Shown: one piece after another, positions 25,307 through 33,887 of the stretch
Position numbering within the stretch: position 1 is the stretch's first letter
Layout: each line of letters starts with the position of its first letter
Assembly: GCA_900318775.1 (NCBI GenBank)
Contig: ONLY01000001.1
Span: 1-64,000, forward strand
DNA length: 64,000 nucleotides
Reading direction: 5' to 3'
DNA from: an uncultured Prevotellaceae bacterium
Lineage (GTDB): Bacteria; Bacteroidota; Bacteroidia; Bacteroidales; Bacteroidaceae
Program-made: the position numbers and the translations under genes
Notes under the pieces: generated by a model
The model's input: only the letters and a program-made list of their open reading frames with translations
Told to the model about the DNA's origin: nothing
Database searches by the model: none

Positions 25307-27316
25307 CTATAGCGTCATAGTTGCAGACGCTACGAAATGCCGCCCCGGCATGGGATAGTAACGAATGATTTCATACTGCTCGTCGGTCAAGTTCTGCAGC
25401 GAGGCTTGGATATGGAGCGACGTTTTGTTCAGCTGGATATCTCGTGAGAGTGTGATGCTCTGTTCCCAATAAGGCTTGAGCCTATATTGGGGTGTGTTCT
25501 GTGCCATGCTCCAGCGTTCTCCCTGCATCAGCACCGTGTACCCCACGTTGAACCAAGGCATGCGGAGCAGTATGGAACCGTTTCCGCTGTGTTGTGGCGT
25601 GTAGGGCAGTTGTCGTCCATATGATGCACTTTTTTTCAGTTCGTCTTCTGTCTTTTGGTACGTATAGGTTGCTTGTATCAAGAGAGAAGTGCGCTTGAAG
25701 AGTACGGCCTCCGTTGCTGCGGTGATGTCCACGCCACGCATGCGCACTTTCCCGAAGTTTGCCATTTTCCACACATAAGTGCCAGGGAAAGCCACAATCT
25801 TATCCTTCACGTTGTTGTAGTAAGCATCGGCCGTAAGGCTGACACTGCGGATGAATCCTCGACTGCTATGAAACCAGGTCACTCCTGCATTCCATTCGTT
25901 TGCCCGTTCTGGCAGAAGCCCTCTATTGCCCATGCGCAGATAATAGAGGTCGTTGAATGATGGCATACGGAACGTGTTCTTCATCATGACGCGCACATAA
26001 AGAGGCTCATTTTGTAGCAGTCGGAAGTTCACTGCTACCGATGGGGAAAGGCGGCGTTTGTCTTCAGGATTGGTTCCGTTCTTCACATGCTCCGTGGCGA
26101 ACGTGCCGAGAAGCGTCGCATAGACCTTTAGCCTCCACCATGAATAGTTAGCGGTTAATGCTGTGAGTGAAGTGAATCGGCGTGGTGAAAGGGGCAGAAG
26201 GTTATTCCCTTGAATCACATTGCTGCGGAGCGTGTTGACGGAAAGGTCCTCGGCCACAGAAAACTGTAGCCCGCTGAACGGTTCCCAACCCAGTGTCGCT
26301 GAAGCGTAGTATTCGTCCTGCCGGTTGATTTCCTCATTGTGGCCTCCCGCATATTTCACGTCCGTGTCTTCGTACAGGCTCCATGAGTGGGTGTATTTCA
26401 GGCGTGTGTGGAGCTGCAATTGCTTTGAAAGAGGCTTTTTCCAGATAGCTTGCGTGAAGAAGTCTTCGTCATGCAGGCGTTCACGTGAAATGTTGTTGTA
26501 GAGGATGACGGCGCCAGGCAGTCCTCTGTTGGAATGGAACCAATATGCCTTCACATTGAGCGTGCTGCTGTCAGCAAAGGTTTGGTAGATGTTTGCTTCC
26601 GTATGGAATGCATTAATGTTGGAGTTGTTTCGATATTCTCGGGTACGGCGTGCACCATTCACGAGCGTGAAAGGGTAGGAGCCATCTGCATGAGTGTAGT
26701 TGGCATCTAGCGACAATAAAGTAGAACCGCCCACTTGCTGGTAGTATCGGAGAGACGGGTTCACCATGCCAAACGAGCCTCCGCTCACATGGGTGCGTAG
26801 AGCCCAAGGTCTTCCATTCTTGAACACGGGACGTTCGGTCTCAATACTGAGAATGCCTGCTGAAGCCAGATGACGAGCGCTCTGCATGTAGTCAGAGTGA
26901 TGACCAATAGAGAAAGACAAAGTCTGCACGTTGTCAAGCGAAAGTCGTCCTACGTCTATCTGTCCGGCTTGTGTATTGCTCATGCAGATACCGTCGTAGC
27001 TCACCGCCGTGTGATGGGCACCGATGTTCCGTACAGACACCGTCTTCATGCCGCCGATTCCTCCATAGTCTCGCACGTTCGTTCCAGCGAACCGTTTGGC
27101 AGCATCGGCAATGGAGGTTACTCCTGTCAGTTCCATCTGCTCACGATTCATTTCCTGCTGTGGATGCGTCACAGCCACATTGATGGGTGTGCGATGTCCC
27201 TCCACCACCACTTGGTGCAGAGCCCGGATATCGGAGTTGAGAGAATCGGTTGAGTTTTGTGCTGTGGCATAGCAGGCCATTGAGCACACAAATCCCATGA
27301 ATACAATTTGCTTCAT
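25307..27316 (-). CDS. btuB: TonB-dependent outer-membrane receptor, probably for cobalamin
   Basis: From the ATG at 27316 the protein is 669 residues with a signal peptide ending CYATAQ. The TonB box-like HQVVVEG is near residue 30. The plug domain (~50-150) has GVTSIADAAKRFAGTNVRDYGG and SVRNIGAHHTAVSYDGICM. The remainder is a 22-strand-type barrel with many aromatic alternations, ending near HFVASATMTL. The frame is open to 27430, but that extension is the riboswitch, so I reject the longer start. It has no carboxypeptidase-like N-terminal domain, unlike SusC. It should bring cobalamin across the outer membrane with TonB-ExbBD. Confidence 0.88.
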   Translation of the reverse strand: MKQIVFMGFVCSMACYATAQNSTDSLNSDIRALHQVVVEGHRTPINVAVTHPQQEMNREQMELTGVTSIADAAKRFAGTNVRDYGGIGGMKTVSVRNIGAHHTAVSYDGICMSNTQAGQIDVGRLSLDNVQTLSFSIGHHSDYMQSARHLASAGILSIETERPVFKNGRPWALRTHVSGGSFGMVNPSLRYYQQVGGSTLLSLDANYTHADGSYPFTLVNGARRTREYRNNSNINAFHTEANIYQTFADSSTLNVKAYWFHSNRGLPGAVILYNNISRERLHDEDFFTQAIWKKPLSKQLQLHTRLKYTHSWSLYEDTDVKYAGGHNEEINRQDEYYASATLGWEPFSGLQFSVAEDLSVNTLRSNVIQGNNLLPLSPRRFTSLTALTANYSWWRLKVYATLLGTFATEHVKNGTNPEDKRRLSPSVAVNFRLLQNEPLYVRVMMKNTFRMPSFNDLYYLRMGNRGLLPERANEWNAGVTWFHSSRGFIRSVSLTADAYYNNVKDKIVAFPGTYVWKMANFGKVRMRGVDITAATEAVLFKRTSLLIQATYTYQKTEDELKKSASYGRQLPYTPQHSGNGSILLRMPWFNVGYTVLMQGERWSMAQNTPQYRLKPYWEQSITLSRDIQLNKTSLHIQASLQNLTDEQYEIIRYYPMPGRHFVASATMTL

Positions 27317-27361
27317 TGACGATAGAGTAAGTCGGCCTTTCCTCGAGACAGACGTATAATC

Positions 27362-27562
27362 CATCTGTGGCAGGTCTTCTGGCTTGCTGTCGATTGCAAA
27401 TGCCTTCCCGAAGCCCATTCTCGTATACAAAATCTATTTGCAGTAGCAGGTTTCAGTGGCTTTTTGTTTTGCAATCCGTATAAAAACAGCATACAGCAGC
27501 GGGACTGCTCAGGATTCTCACCTGATTCCCTTTTCATCACTCGAAAGAGTGAACCACAAATT
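27362..27562 (-). ncRNA. Cobalamin (B12) riboswitch
   Basis: On the minus strand the leader contains, in order, aagggaatcaggtgagaatc, cctgagcagtcccgctgctg, aagccactg, gggaaggc, and agccagaagacctgcc. These are the conserved core segments of the cobalamin riboswitch (the B12 box and its flanks), correctly ordered and spaced. It lies between a -7 box at 27568-27575 and the receptor start at 27316. It is expected to repress the uptake genes when adenosylcobalamin or another cobalamin is plentiful. The outer limits are approximate. Confidence 0.95.
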
Positions 27563-27567
27563 CCGTG

Positions 27568-27575
27568 CAAAGTTA
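27568..27575 (-). promoter_or_regulatory. -7 box of the B12 uptake operon
   Basis: Reads taactttg on the minus strand (TAnnTTTG), immediately upstream of the riboswitch. No clear -33 box is seen. Confidence 0.65.
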
Positions 27576-27635
27576 CGTCTTTTTCTTAAGAAAAGAAATA
27601 TTGTGTTGGATTTTTATCTCTTCATCATCTATAAG

Positions 27636-28373
27636 CTAGTTGGGAGTGTTGCACCTGCAGGATGGTACGAGTAGGATGCTTAGCTCGTAGAGCAGGTACA
27701 TGGGCAGGCTCACAACAGCGAGGGTGACAGCGTCAGATGTCGGGGTGATGATGGCTGCGGTAATCAGGATGACCACGAAGGCATGGCGTCTGTATTGCTG
27801 CATTTGTCCACGATGAAGAATGCCGATGCGCCCCAGTAGCCATGAAAGAATGGGAATCTCGAAGACGATGCCCATGGCTAGACAGAGGAATACGAGTGTG
27901 TCAATGTAGCTTTCGAGCGAGATGAGGTTCTGTACTGATGCGTCCACCTGATAGCCTGCAAGGAAGCGGAACGTGATGGGGAAAAGGATGAAATAACAGA
28001 AGAGCACTCCTGTCATGAACATCAGATAGGAGGACAGGACGAGTGGCGTTGCGTAGCGCCGCTCGTTTTCGTATAATGCGGGTGAAATGAACCGGTACAG
28101 TTCGTAGATGATGTAAGGGGCTGCCACGATGAGGCCTGCGTAGAAGCTGGTCATCATGTGGACAATGAACTGGCGTGGCAATTCGGTGTTGATGAGTTGC
28201 ACGTCAGGGGTGTTGCCGAAGATGTCGTGCAGGAAGTGTGGGCTTTTCGGGAGGAAGACGATGGTGAAGACCTCGTCCTTGAACACAAAGGCGAGGATGG
28301 CAAAGAGTGCTACCACGATGATACATCGCAGCAGCACTCGCCGTAGTTCTTCAAGATGATCCCAAAATGTCAC
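27636..28373 (-). CDS. tatC: Sec-independent translocase subunit TatC
   Basis: The protein is 245 residues with six hydrophobic segments. The N-terminal signature MTFWDHLEELRRVLLR and the first-loop pattern with the PxxxF/E-rich sites (FIVHMMTSFYAGLIVAAPYI, FISPALYENERRY) are those of TatC, which binds the twin-arginine signal. Its start overlaps the 3' end of tatA by four bases. The next gene downstream is the riboswitch-controlled B12 operon. Confidence 0.97.
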   Translation of the reverse strand: MTFWDHLEELRRVLLRCIIVVALFAILAFVFKDEVFTIVFLPKSPHFLHDIFGNTPDVQLINTELPRQFIVHMMTSFYAGLIVAAPYIIYELYRFISPALYENERRYATPLVLSSYLMFMTGVLFCYFILFPITFRFLAGYQVDASVQNLISLESYIDTLVFLCLAMGIVFEIPILSWLLGRIGILHRGQMQQYRRHAFVVILITAAIITPTSDAVTLAVVSLPMYLLYELSILLVPSCRCNTPN

Positions 28374-28561
28374 TCTTTCGTGTCCTTTTCAGCGTCTTCG
28401 TCGGTAGTTGTCTCTTTCATCCCGTCCTTGAAGGCACGGACACCCTTGCCGGCTCCACGCATGAGTTCGGGGATTTTCTTTCCGCCAAAAAGGAGAAGGA
28501 TGACAAGGAGGATAACGATAATCTCAGGCATGCCGAGACCGAGAAATAGAGGTGGTATCAT
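28370..28561 (-). CDS. tatA: Twin-arginine translocase subunit TatA
   Basis: The protein is 63 residues: one N-terminal membrane helix (IIVILLVILLLFGGKKIPEL), a Phe-Gly hinge, an amphipathic helix (MRGAGKGVRAFKDGMK) and an acidic tail. This is the standard TatA/E architecture. Together with TatC it makes a minimal TatAC translocase; no TatB is seen here. Confidence 0.95.
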   Translation of the reverse strand: MIPPLFLGLGMPEIIVILLVILLLFGGKKIPELMRGAGKGVRAFKDGMKETTTDEDAEKDTKE

Positions 28562-28627
28562 GTTCGTCTTTTGATTGTTTATGAGTTGTTTGTCATTGAT
28601 TGCTTGAGTGGCTCAGTGCAAGGCTGT

Positions 28628-30049
28628 TCAAAGCGTGTTCTGTTTGAGTTTCTCTACAAAATCGTCAATGCGCCGCAGTTCCTGTGGAATACGTATATTT
28701 TGAGGGCAGTGCGGGACGCACTTGCCGCAGGAGATGCAGTGACTGGCTTGACGAAGCTTGGGCACAGCGCGGTCGTAGCCAACGAGGAAGGCACGTCGTG
28801 CCTCACGATAGTTTTCGGCTTGCTGGCTCTCTGGCACATTTCCCTTGTTCACGCACTTGTTGTAGTGCACGAAGATGGCTGGGATGTCGAGTCCATAAGG
28901 ACAAGGCATGCAGTATTTGCAGTCGTTGCAGGGAATCGTAGGGTAGGAAACGTAGAGGTTGGCTATTTCGTTCTCAAGCCATTCGCATTCCTCTTCACTG
29001 ACGGGCACTAACGGGCTGTATGTACGGATGTTGTCCTGCAGATGCTCCATATAGGTCATGCCACTCAGAACTGTGAGCACATTGGGCTTGGTGCCTGCAT
29101 ATCGGAAGGCCCACGATGCGACGCTGTCCTCGGGACGTTGCTGCTTGAGGGTGGCGACGATGTGGTCTGGCATCTTCGAGAGGCGTCCTCCGAGCAGTGG
29201 CTCCATGATGACAGCGGGGATGCCGCGTCTTTCCAGTTCTTTGTAGAGGTATCTGCCATCAACGTTGCTGGGGTTGGTCTCGTTTGCCAAGTTCCAGTCC
29301 ACATAGTTCATCTGAATCTGTACGAAGTCCCAGTGGTATGTGTCTTGGTTCGCCAATAAGTAATCGAATACTTCCACATCGCCGTGGAAGGAGAATCCGA
29401 GGTTGCGGATGACTCCCTTCTTGCGCTGCTCCATCAGGTAGTCGAGCACGCCGTTTTTGAGGAAACGCTGGTTGAGGTTTTCCCAGCCGCCTCCTCCCAC
29501 AGCGTGCAGCAGCAGATAGTCGATATAGTCAGTCTGCAGGTACTTGAGCGAGTTCTGGAAAATCTTTACGCTTTCCTCGTATGTCTGCTGCTGTGGCGCA
29601 AAGTTGCTTAGCTTGGTGGCAATGTAGTATTTGGAACGGTCATAGCCCGACGCTTTCAGCGCAATGCCGGTGCTCTCTTCAGAGTATCCTCGGCAATAGG
29701 CTGGGCTGGTGTCGAAGTAGTTGACACCGTGGTCGAGAGCATACTTCACCAGCTTGTTGACCTGCTCCTGGTCTATCTCTTCAACGGGTGGTGCGCTGGG
29801 GTCTTTGGTAGGAGCCACGGGCTTGTTGGGCAGGCGCATCATGCCATAACCGAGAATAGAGACCTTATCGCCTGTGTTGGGGTTGGTGCGATAGGTCATT
29901 TTGTCCGTTGGAATGGCGCCAGTGTGGTGTCCAGCGGGGTCTGTGTCACCGATTTCGAGGCCCGTCTTGCCAGCGCATGCTGCCAGCGTGGCTGTTGCAG
30001 TGGCGGTGCCTGCTATCTTGAGGAAGTCTCTTCTATTTAAGTCTTTCAT
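28628..30049 (-). CDS. Tat-exported aldo/keto reductase with C-terminal 2[4Fe-4S] domain
   Basis: The protein is 473 residues. The twin-arginine signal is R6-R7-D-F-L-K followed by an Ala/Thr-rich h-region and LAAC25, so it may be a Tat lipoprotein. Residues ~60-370 are an aldo/keto reductase barrel with the expected Asp and Tyr (DTSPAYCRGYSEE), Lys (YYIATKLSNF) and His (YLLLHAVGGGG). The C-terminus has two ferredoxin motifs: CNDCKYCMPCPYG and CISCGKCVPHCP. This is the iron-sulfur AKR class (COG1453). It lies next to tatAC, 66 bases upstream of tatA, and downstream of a membrane iron-sulfur protein gene. The substrate is unknown. Confidence 0.9.
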   Translation of the reverse strand: MKDLNRRDFLKIAGTATATATLAACAGKTGLEIGDTDPAGHHTGAIPTDKMTYRTNPNTGDKVSILGYGMMRLPNKPVAPTKDPSAPPVEEIDQEQVNKLVKYALDHGVNYFDTSPAYCRGYSEESTGIALKASGYDRSKYYIATKLSNFAPQQQTYEESVKIFQNSLKYLQTDYIDYLLLHAVGGGGWENLNQRFLKNGVLDYLMEQRKKGVIRNLGFSFHGDVEVFDYLLANQDTYHWDFVQIQMNYVDWNLANETNPSNVDGRYLYKELERRGIPAVIMEPLLGGRLSKMPDHIVATLKQQRPEDSVASWAFRYAGTKPNVLTVLSGMTYMEHLQDNIRTYSPLVPVSEEECEWLENEIANLYVSYPTIPCNDCKYCMPCPYGLDIPAIFVHYNKCVNKGNVPESQQAENYREARRAFLVGYDRAVPKLRQASHCISCGKCVPHCPQNIRIPQELRRIDDFVEKLKQNTL

Positions 30050-30089
30050 GAGCGAATGTGGAGAGATAAAAAGGAGTGGAACCTTGTTT

Positions 30090-31700
30090 TTAGATTTCTC
30101 GATGCTGTTCGTGCCCTTCTACATAGATGGCGCTGAAGGGACGGGCGGGGCAGAGATACTCGCACTTGCCGCAGCCGATGCACTTCTCGTCGTTGATAAC
30201 GGGTATCATGGGCAAGTCGTTCAACGCGCGCCAGTCCAGTTGGTTGCCCTCGCCGTCATACCATTGCCCGTCTTTGGCATTCTGCTTGATACTGCTATCA
30301 ACTGGCACCATCTGAATGGCTCCTGTTGGACAGTGGGCTGCACAGCTGCCACACTTCTGGTTTTGTGAGGCTGGCAGACAGTTCTGTCTGATCCACACCG
30401 CATGACCAATCTGGATGGCCGTCTTTTCTTCTTTGGTGATGGGCCGGATGGCTCCTGTGGGACAGATGTCGGAACAGCGTGTACATTCAGGCCTGCAGTA
30501 TCCTTTGTTATACTCCATAGTAGGTTGCAGGAAGTGCGCCAGTTCGGTGGAGGGGCGCAGCACTTCGTTCGGGCAGTTGGCAATGCAGAGCTGGCATGCC
30601 GTGCAATGCTGCTGCAGGTTGGCTGCCGAGAGCGACCCTGGAGGGGTGAGTGCGGCCATGCGTATAAGGGGCTGCTTGTCCTCGATGGCAGCGAGTCCTC
30701 CGTCTGTTGTTTTCTCTTGTGATTTGAGGGTGGCGGCAGCTACAGTGGCGCCTGTGATGGCCAGGAATGACCGGCGTGAGAGGCCCGACTTGTCTGACTG
30801 ACCTGCTTTTTTGTTGTTCTCGGATGGGGTTTCTGCCTTTTGAGAATGCTTTGGAAGCGCCAAATGCAGCGCTCCGGTGCTGCACACTCCTTGGCAGTCT
30901 CCACAAGTTACGCAGCGGGTGTAGTCTATCGTGATTGGCTTTCCTGTCTCCACTTGGATGCATGCAGCCTTGCAGTTCTTGGCGCAGAGTCCGCATTTAA
31001 GGCACTTCTCACGTTGCACCCGCATCTTCAGCAGGGAGAACTTGGCGATGTAGCCGAGCACGGTGCCCACAGGACAGATGGTGTTGCAGTAGGTGCGTCC
31101 GTGCATGAAGGCCAGGACAAAGAGGATAAGCATGGTTGCAGCCGAGATGATGACCAGCAGGGTGGGGTTGTTGTGCGGTTCCACCTGATAGAACATGAAA
31201 TTGTCATTGGCTTCTGACCACAGCGCCAGCAAGTTGTTGATGCCGATGTAGATAGGCTGCAGGAGCGATGCCGCCATGCGGCCGTACGTGCTGTAAGGCG
31301 CCAAGAAAATGGCTCCGGCATTGAAACCCGTTGCCAGCATGATGATGAAGAGCGTCAGCACGCCCAGTCGTAGCCAGGTCTTGGGCTTCGAGTAGCTGTA
31401 CCGGTTGGCAAATTTTGCCCTTTTGCTTTTGCGGAAAATGCGCCATTTGCCAATCCACGCGAAAAAATCCTGGAGAACGCCCAGAGGACAGACCACGGAG
31501 CAATAGATGCGACCCAGCAACAGTGTGGAAATGAGCACGATGCCGATGGAAACAAAATTGAGAGCCAGTATGCTGGGCAGGAATTGCAGTTTGGCCATCC
31601 AGCCCATGAACGGCTGGACGGTTCCTGTGAAGTCAAGAAACAAAAGAGTGATTCCCAGCACAAAAACAATGGCGAGAATCCTGCGGGTTTGCTTTAGCAT
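30090..31700 (-). CDS. NapH-like membrane iron-sulfur protein fused to a NapG-like domain with an internal Tat signal
   Basis: From the ATG at 31700 the protein is 536 residues. Residues 1-230 have about four to five membrane helices and two CxxxCP motifs (GRIYCSVVCPLG, GRTYCNTICPVG), as in NapH/CcoG. Two ferredoxin motifs follow (CLKCGLCAKNC, CVTCGDCQGVC). Then comes a Lys/Ser linker and a second targeting signal, S-R309-R310-S-F-L-A-I followed by TGATVAAATL. The C-terminal half has four more ferredoxin clusters (CTACQLCIANCP, CTRCSDICP, CGSCAAHCP, CIGCGKCEYLCP), as in NapG. A quinol-to-periplasm electron route is the likely role. The longer frame to 31781 crosses the promoter. Confidence 0.88.
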   Translation of the reverse strand: MLKQTRRILAIVFVLGITLLFLDFTGTVQPFMGWMAKLQFLPSILALNFVSIGIVLISTLLLGRIYCSVVCPLGVLQDFFAWIGKWRIFRKSKRAKFANRYSYSKPKTWLRLGVLTLFIIMLATGFNAGAIFLAPYSTYGRMAASLLQPIYIGINNLLALWSEANDNFMFYQVEPHNNPTLLVIISAATMLILFVLAFMHGRTYCNTICPVGTVLGYIAKFSLLKMRVQREKCLKCGLCAKNCKAACIQVETGKPITIDYTRCVTCGDCQGVCSTGALHLALPKHSQKAETPSENNKKAGQSDKSGLSRRSFLAITGATVAAATLKSQEKTTDGGLAAIEDKQPLIRMAALTPPGSLSAANLQQHCTACQLCIANCPNEVLRPSTELAHFLQPTMEYNKGYCRPECTRCSDICPTGAIRPITKEEKTAIQIGHAVWIRQNCLPASQNQKCGSCAAHCPTGAIQMVPVDSSIKQNAKDGQWYDGEGNQLDWRALNDLPMIPVINDEKCIGCGKCEYLCPARPFSAIYVEGHEQHREI

Positions 31701-31769
31701 CAGTTTTATTTTGGTAGAGGTTCTATAATCAGTTTGTTTTGATAAAAGATATATAATGTGCTTGGGGCA

Positions 31770-31777
31770 CAAATGTA
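31770..31777 (-). promoter_or_regulatory. -7 box of the NapHG-like/AKR/Tat gene group
   Basis: Reads tacatttg on the minus strand (TAnnTTTG), 70 bases upstream of the ATG at 31700. No strong -33 element is seen. Confidence 0.5.
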
Positions 31778-31893
31778 GCAACTATTTTTCGAATACAGGC
31801 ATAAACGCGCGTTTTTTTTGCTAAAACGCTATGGAACGTCTTGGCACACCCCCGCAATCGGAATGGAGAAGGTGCCGATGCGGATGTCTTTCT

Positions 31894-31977
31894 AAACTTT
31901 CAAAATAAATTTCTAAACTTGGAAATAATTTTTTCAAACTTAGGAAAAATTTTTTTAAACTTTAGAAATTTTGTTCG
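31894..31977. repeat. Four 21-bp phased tandem repeats
   Basis: Four units begin at 31894, 31915, 31936 and 31957, exactly 21 bases apart, each starting aaact and continuing into A then T runs (for example aaacttggaaataatttttt). The unit sequences vary but the phase does not. It lies in the 480-base gap between the divergent NapHG-like gene and cysS. The rest of that gap holds the two promoters and AT-rich DNA with no gene. Confidence 0.85.
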
Positions 31978-32120
31978 TCAGTTATGAATCTTGATTCGCA
32001 ACCTATGAATAAGCTTGTCGAGCAGAATGAAGAGAGACTTTTGTGAGTGTGTCTGTAAGCGTTTCTTTATACCATATATAGGGTACTTTTTTTGCTGCTG
32101 CGTAAAAAAGGCGGGCTTTT

Positions 32121-32152
32121 TTTGGTGCTGTGCGCTCTTAGTTGTACCTTTG
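32121..32152 (+). promoter_or_regulatory. cysS promoter
   Basis: tttg (32121-32124), 20 bases, then tacctttg (32145-32152): a full Bacteroidetes -33/-7 pair, 28 bases before the cysS ATG. Confidence 0.75.
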
Positions 32153-32180
32153 TAGCTGATTTAGTATAAGAAAAGAAAGA

Positions 32181-33683
32181 ATGGAACAGGCACTTTACGT
32201 CTACAACACCCTGACCAGAAAGAAAGAGGTGTTCCGCCCACTGCATGCGCCACACGTGGGCATGTACGTCTGCGGACCTACAGTATATGGTGACGCGCAT
32301 CTCGGACACGCACGTCCAGCAATCACGTTCGACATCGTTTTCCGCTTCCTCAGCCATATCGGCTACAAGGTGCGCTATGTGCGCAACATCACCGATGTGG
32401 GCCATCTGGAGCATGATGCCGACGAAGGAGAGGACAAGATTGCTAAGAAGGCACGCTTGGAGCAGCTGGAGCCTATGGAAGTGGCACAGTATTACACCAA
32501 CCGCTACCACGAGGCAATGGAGGCCCTCAACTGCTTGCCACCAAGCATCGAACCGCATGCTACGGGCCACATCATCGAACAGCAGCAGCTGGTGAAACAG
32601 ATTCTGGATAATGGTTTCGCCTACGAAAGCAACGGCTCCATCTATTTCGATGTAGAGAAATATAACAAGGTGCATAAGTACGGCATCCTCTCAGGACGCA
32701 ATCTGGAAAATGTGAAGGACGCAAGTCGCGACTTGGCGGGTGTGGGCGAGAAGAAGAATCAAGCTGACTTCGCCCTGTGGAAGGCTGCTCAGCCTGAACA
32801 CATCATGCGCTGGCCATCACCCTGGAGTGATGGTTTCCCAGGCTGGCACTGCGAGTGCACCGCCATGGGCAGGAAGTATCTCGGCAGCCACTTTGACATT
32901 CACGGTGGCGGCATGGACCTGATTTTCCCTCACCACGAGTGCGAGATAGCCCAGTCTGTAGCCAGCCAGGGCGAGCAGATGGTGACTTACTGGATGCACA
33001 ACAACATGATTACCATCGACGGACAGAAGATGGGCAAGTCGCTCGGCAACTTCATCACTTTGCCTCAGTTCTTCAGCGGCGACCACCCGAAGCTTGACCG
33101 TGCCTACTCGCCTATGACCATCCGTTTCTTCATCCTGCAGGCGCACTACCGCTCTACGGTGGATTTCAGCAACGATGCTCTTCAGGCTGCAGAAAAGGGA
33201 TTGGAACGCCTGCTCGACGCATGGAAGGCGTTGCAGAGCATCCAGCCTGCAGCGAATGGCTCTGTGGGAACGGACTTTGTGGAGACGCTCAAGCAAAACT
33301 GCTACGACGCGATGTACGATGACTTCAATACGCCTATCGTCATCTCCCACCTCTTTGAGGCCACGAAGACCATCAATTCTATTGTGGACAAGAAAGAAAC
33401 CATCACAGCGGAAGCACTCGAAGCCCTCAAGAATATCTTCAAGCTCTTTGCCTTCGACTTGCTGGGCATCAAGCAGAGCACATCGGCAGCTGCTGGCGCC
33501 GGTGTGAGCGATGCTCGCGAAGAGGCTTTCGGCAAGGTGGTGGACATGCTGCTCGAACAGCGCTCAAAGGCCAAAGCCAACAAGGACTGGGCAACCAGCG
33601 ATATGATTCGCGACAACTTGGCTGCGCTAGGCTTTGAGGTGAAGGACACCAAGGACGGTTTCACTTGGAAACTGAACAAGTAA
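32181..33683 (+). CDS. cysS: Cysteinyl-tRNA synthetase
   Basis: The protein is 500 residues. The class I signatures are present: the HIGH-type motif H40-L-G-H43 ([11 protein letters not shown]), and the KMSKS-type motif K283-M-G-K-S287. The zinc ligands are C31 in [11 protein letters not shown] and Cys/His residues in WHCECTAMG and [11 protein letters not shown]. It charges tRNA-Cys. A 59-codon membrane peptide gene follows after seven bases. Confidence 0.97.
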   Translation: MEQALYVYNTLTRKKEVFRPLHAPHVGMYVCGPTVYGDAHLGHARPAITFDIVFRFLSHIGYKVRYVRNITDVGHLEHDADEGEDKIAKKARLEQLEPMEVAQYYTNRYHEAMEALNCLPPSIEPHATGHIIEQQQLVKQILDNGFAYESNGSIYFDVEKYNKVHKYGILSGRNLENVKDASRDLAGVGEKKNQADFALWKAAQPEHIMRWPSPWSDGFPGWHCECTAMGRKYLGSHFDIHGGGMDLIFPHHECEIAQSVASQGEQMVTYWMHNNMITIDGQKMGKSLGNFITLPQFFSGDHPKLDRAYSPMTIRFFILQAHYRSTVDFSNDALQAAEKGLERLLDAWKALQSIQPAANGSVGTDFVETLKQNCYDAMYDDFNTPIVISHLFEATKTINSIVDKKETITAEALEALKNIFKLFAFDLLGIKQSTSAAAGAGVSDAREEAFGKVVDMLLEQRSKAKANKDWATSDMIRDNLAALGFEVKDTKDGFTWKLNK

Positions 33684-33690
33684 TAGAAAG

Positions 33691-33870
33691 ATGGATAAAC
33701 TGAAAAAAGTGTTCATGACCATATCGCTCGTGTTCATCGTCATTTGCTTTGGCGCGTGCGTATGGCTCTATTCGGTGCTGCAGGACAACATGTCCCTGAC
33801 GCTGATGGTAGCGTTCTTCTTGGCGCTGATATGGTTCGGCATCAATGTCAGAAACATCTATAAAAACTAA
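33691..33870 (+). CDS. Small two-helix membrane peptide
   Basis: An open frame of 59 codons from an ATG seven bases after cysS: MDKLKKVFMT, then a hydrophobic helix (ISLVFIVICFGACVWLY), a short loop (SVLQDNMS) and a second helix (LTLMVAFFLALIWFG), ending NVRNIYKN. The basic ends and the two clean helices with a short polar loop argue that it is translated. I do not recognise a family. It could be a small helper peptide for an inner-membrane complex. Confidence 0.6.
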   Translation: MDKLKKVFMTISLVFIVICFGACVWLYSVLQDNMSLTLMVAFFLALIWFGINVRNIYKN

Positions 33871-33887
33871 TTATAACTCTATTAACA

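Noticed and set aside
27317-27430. N-terminal extension of the TonB receptor in the open frame.
   Set aside because: The sequence is the 3' half of the cobalamin riboswitch, and a signal peptide starts at 27316.
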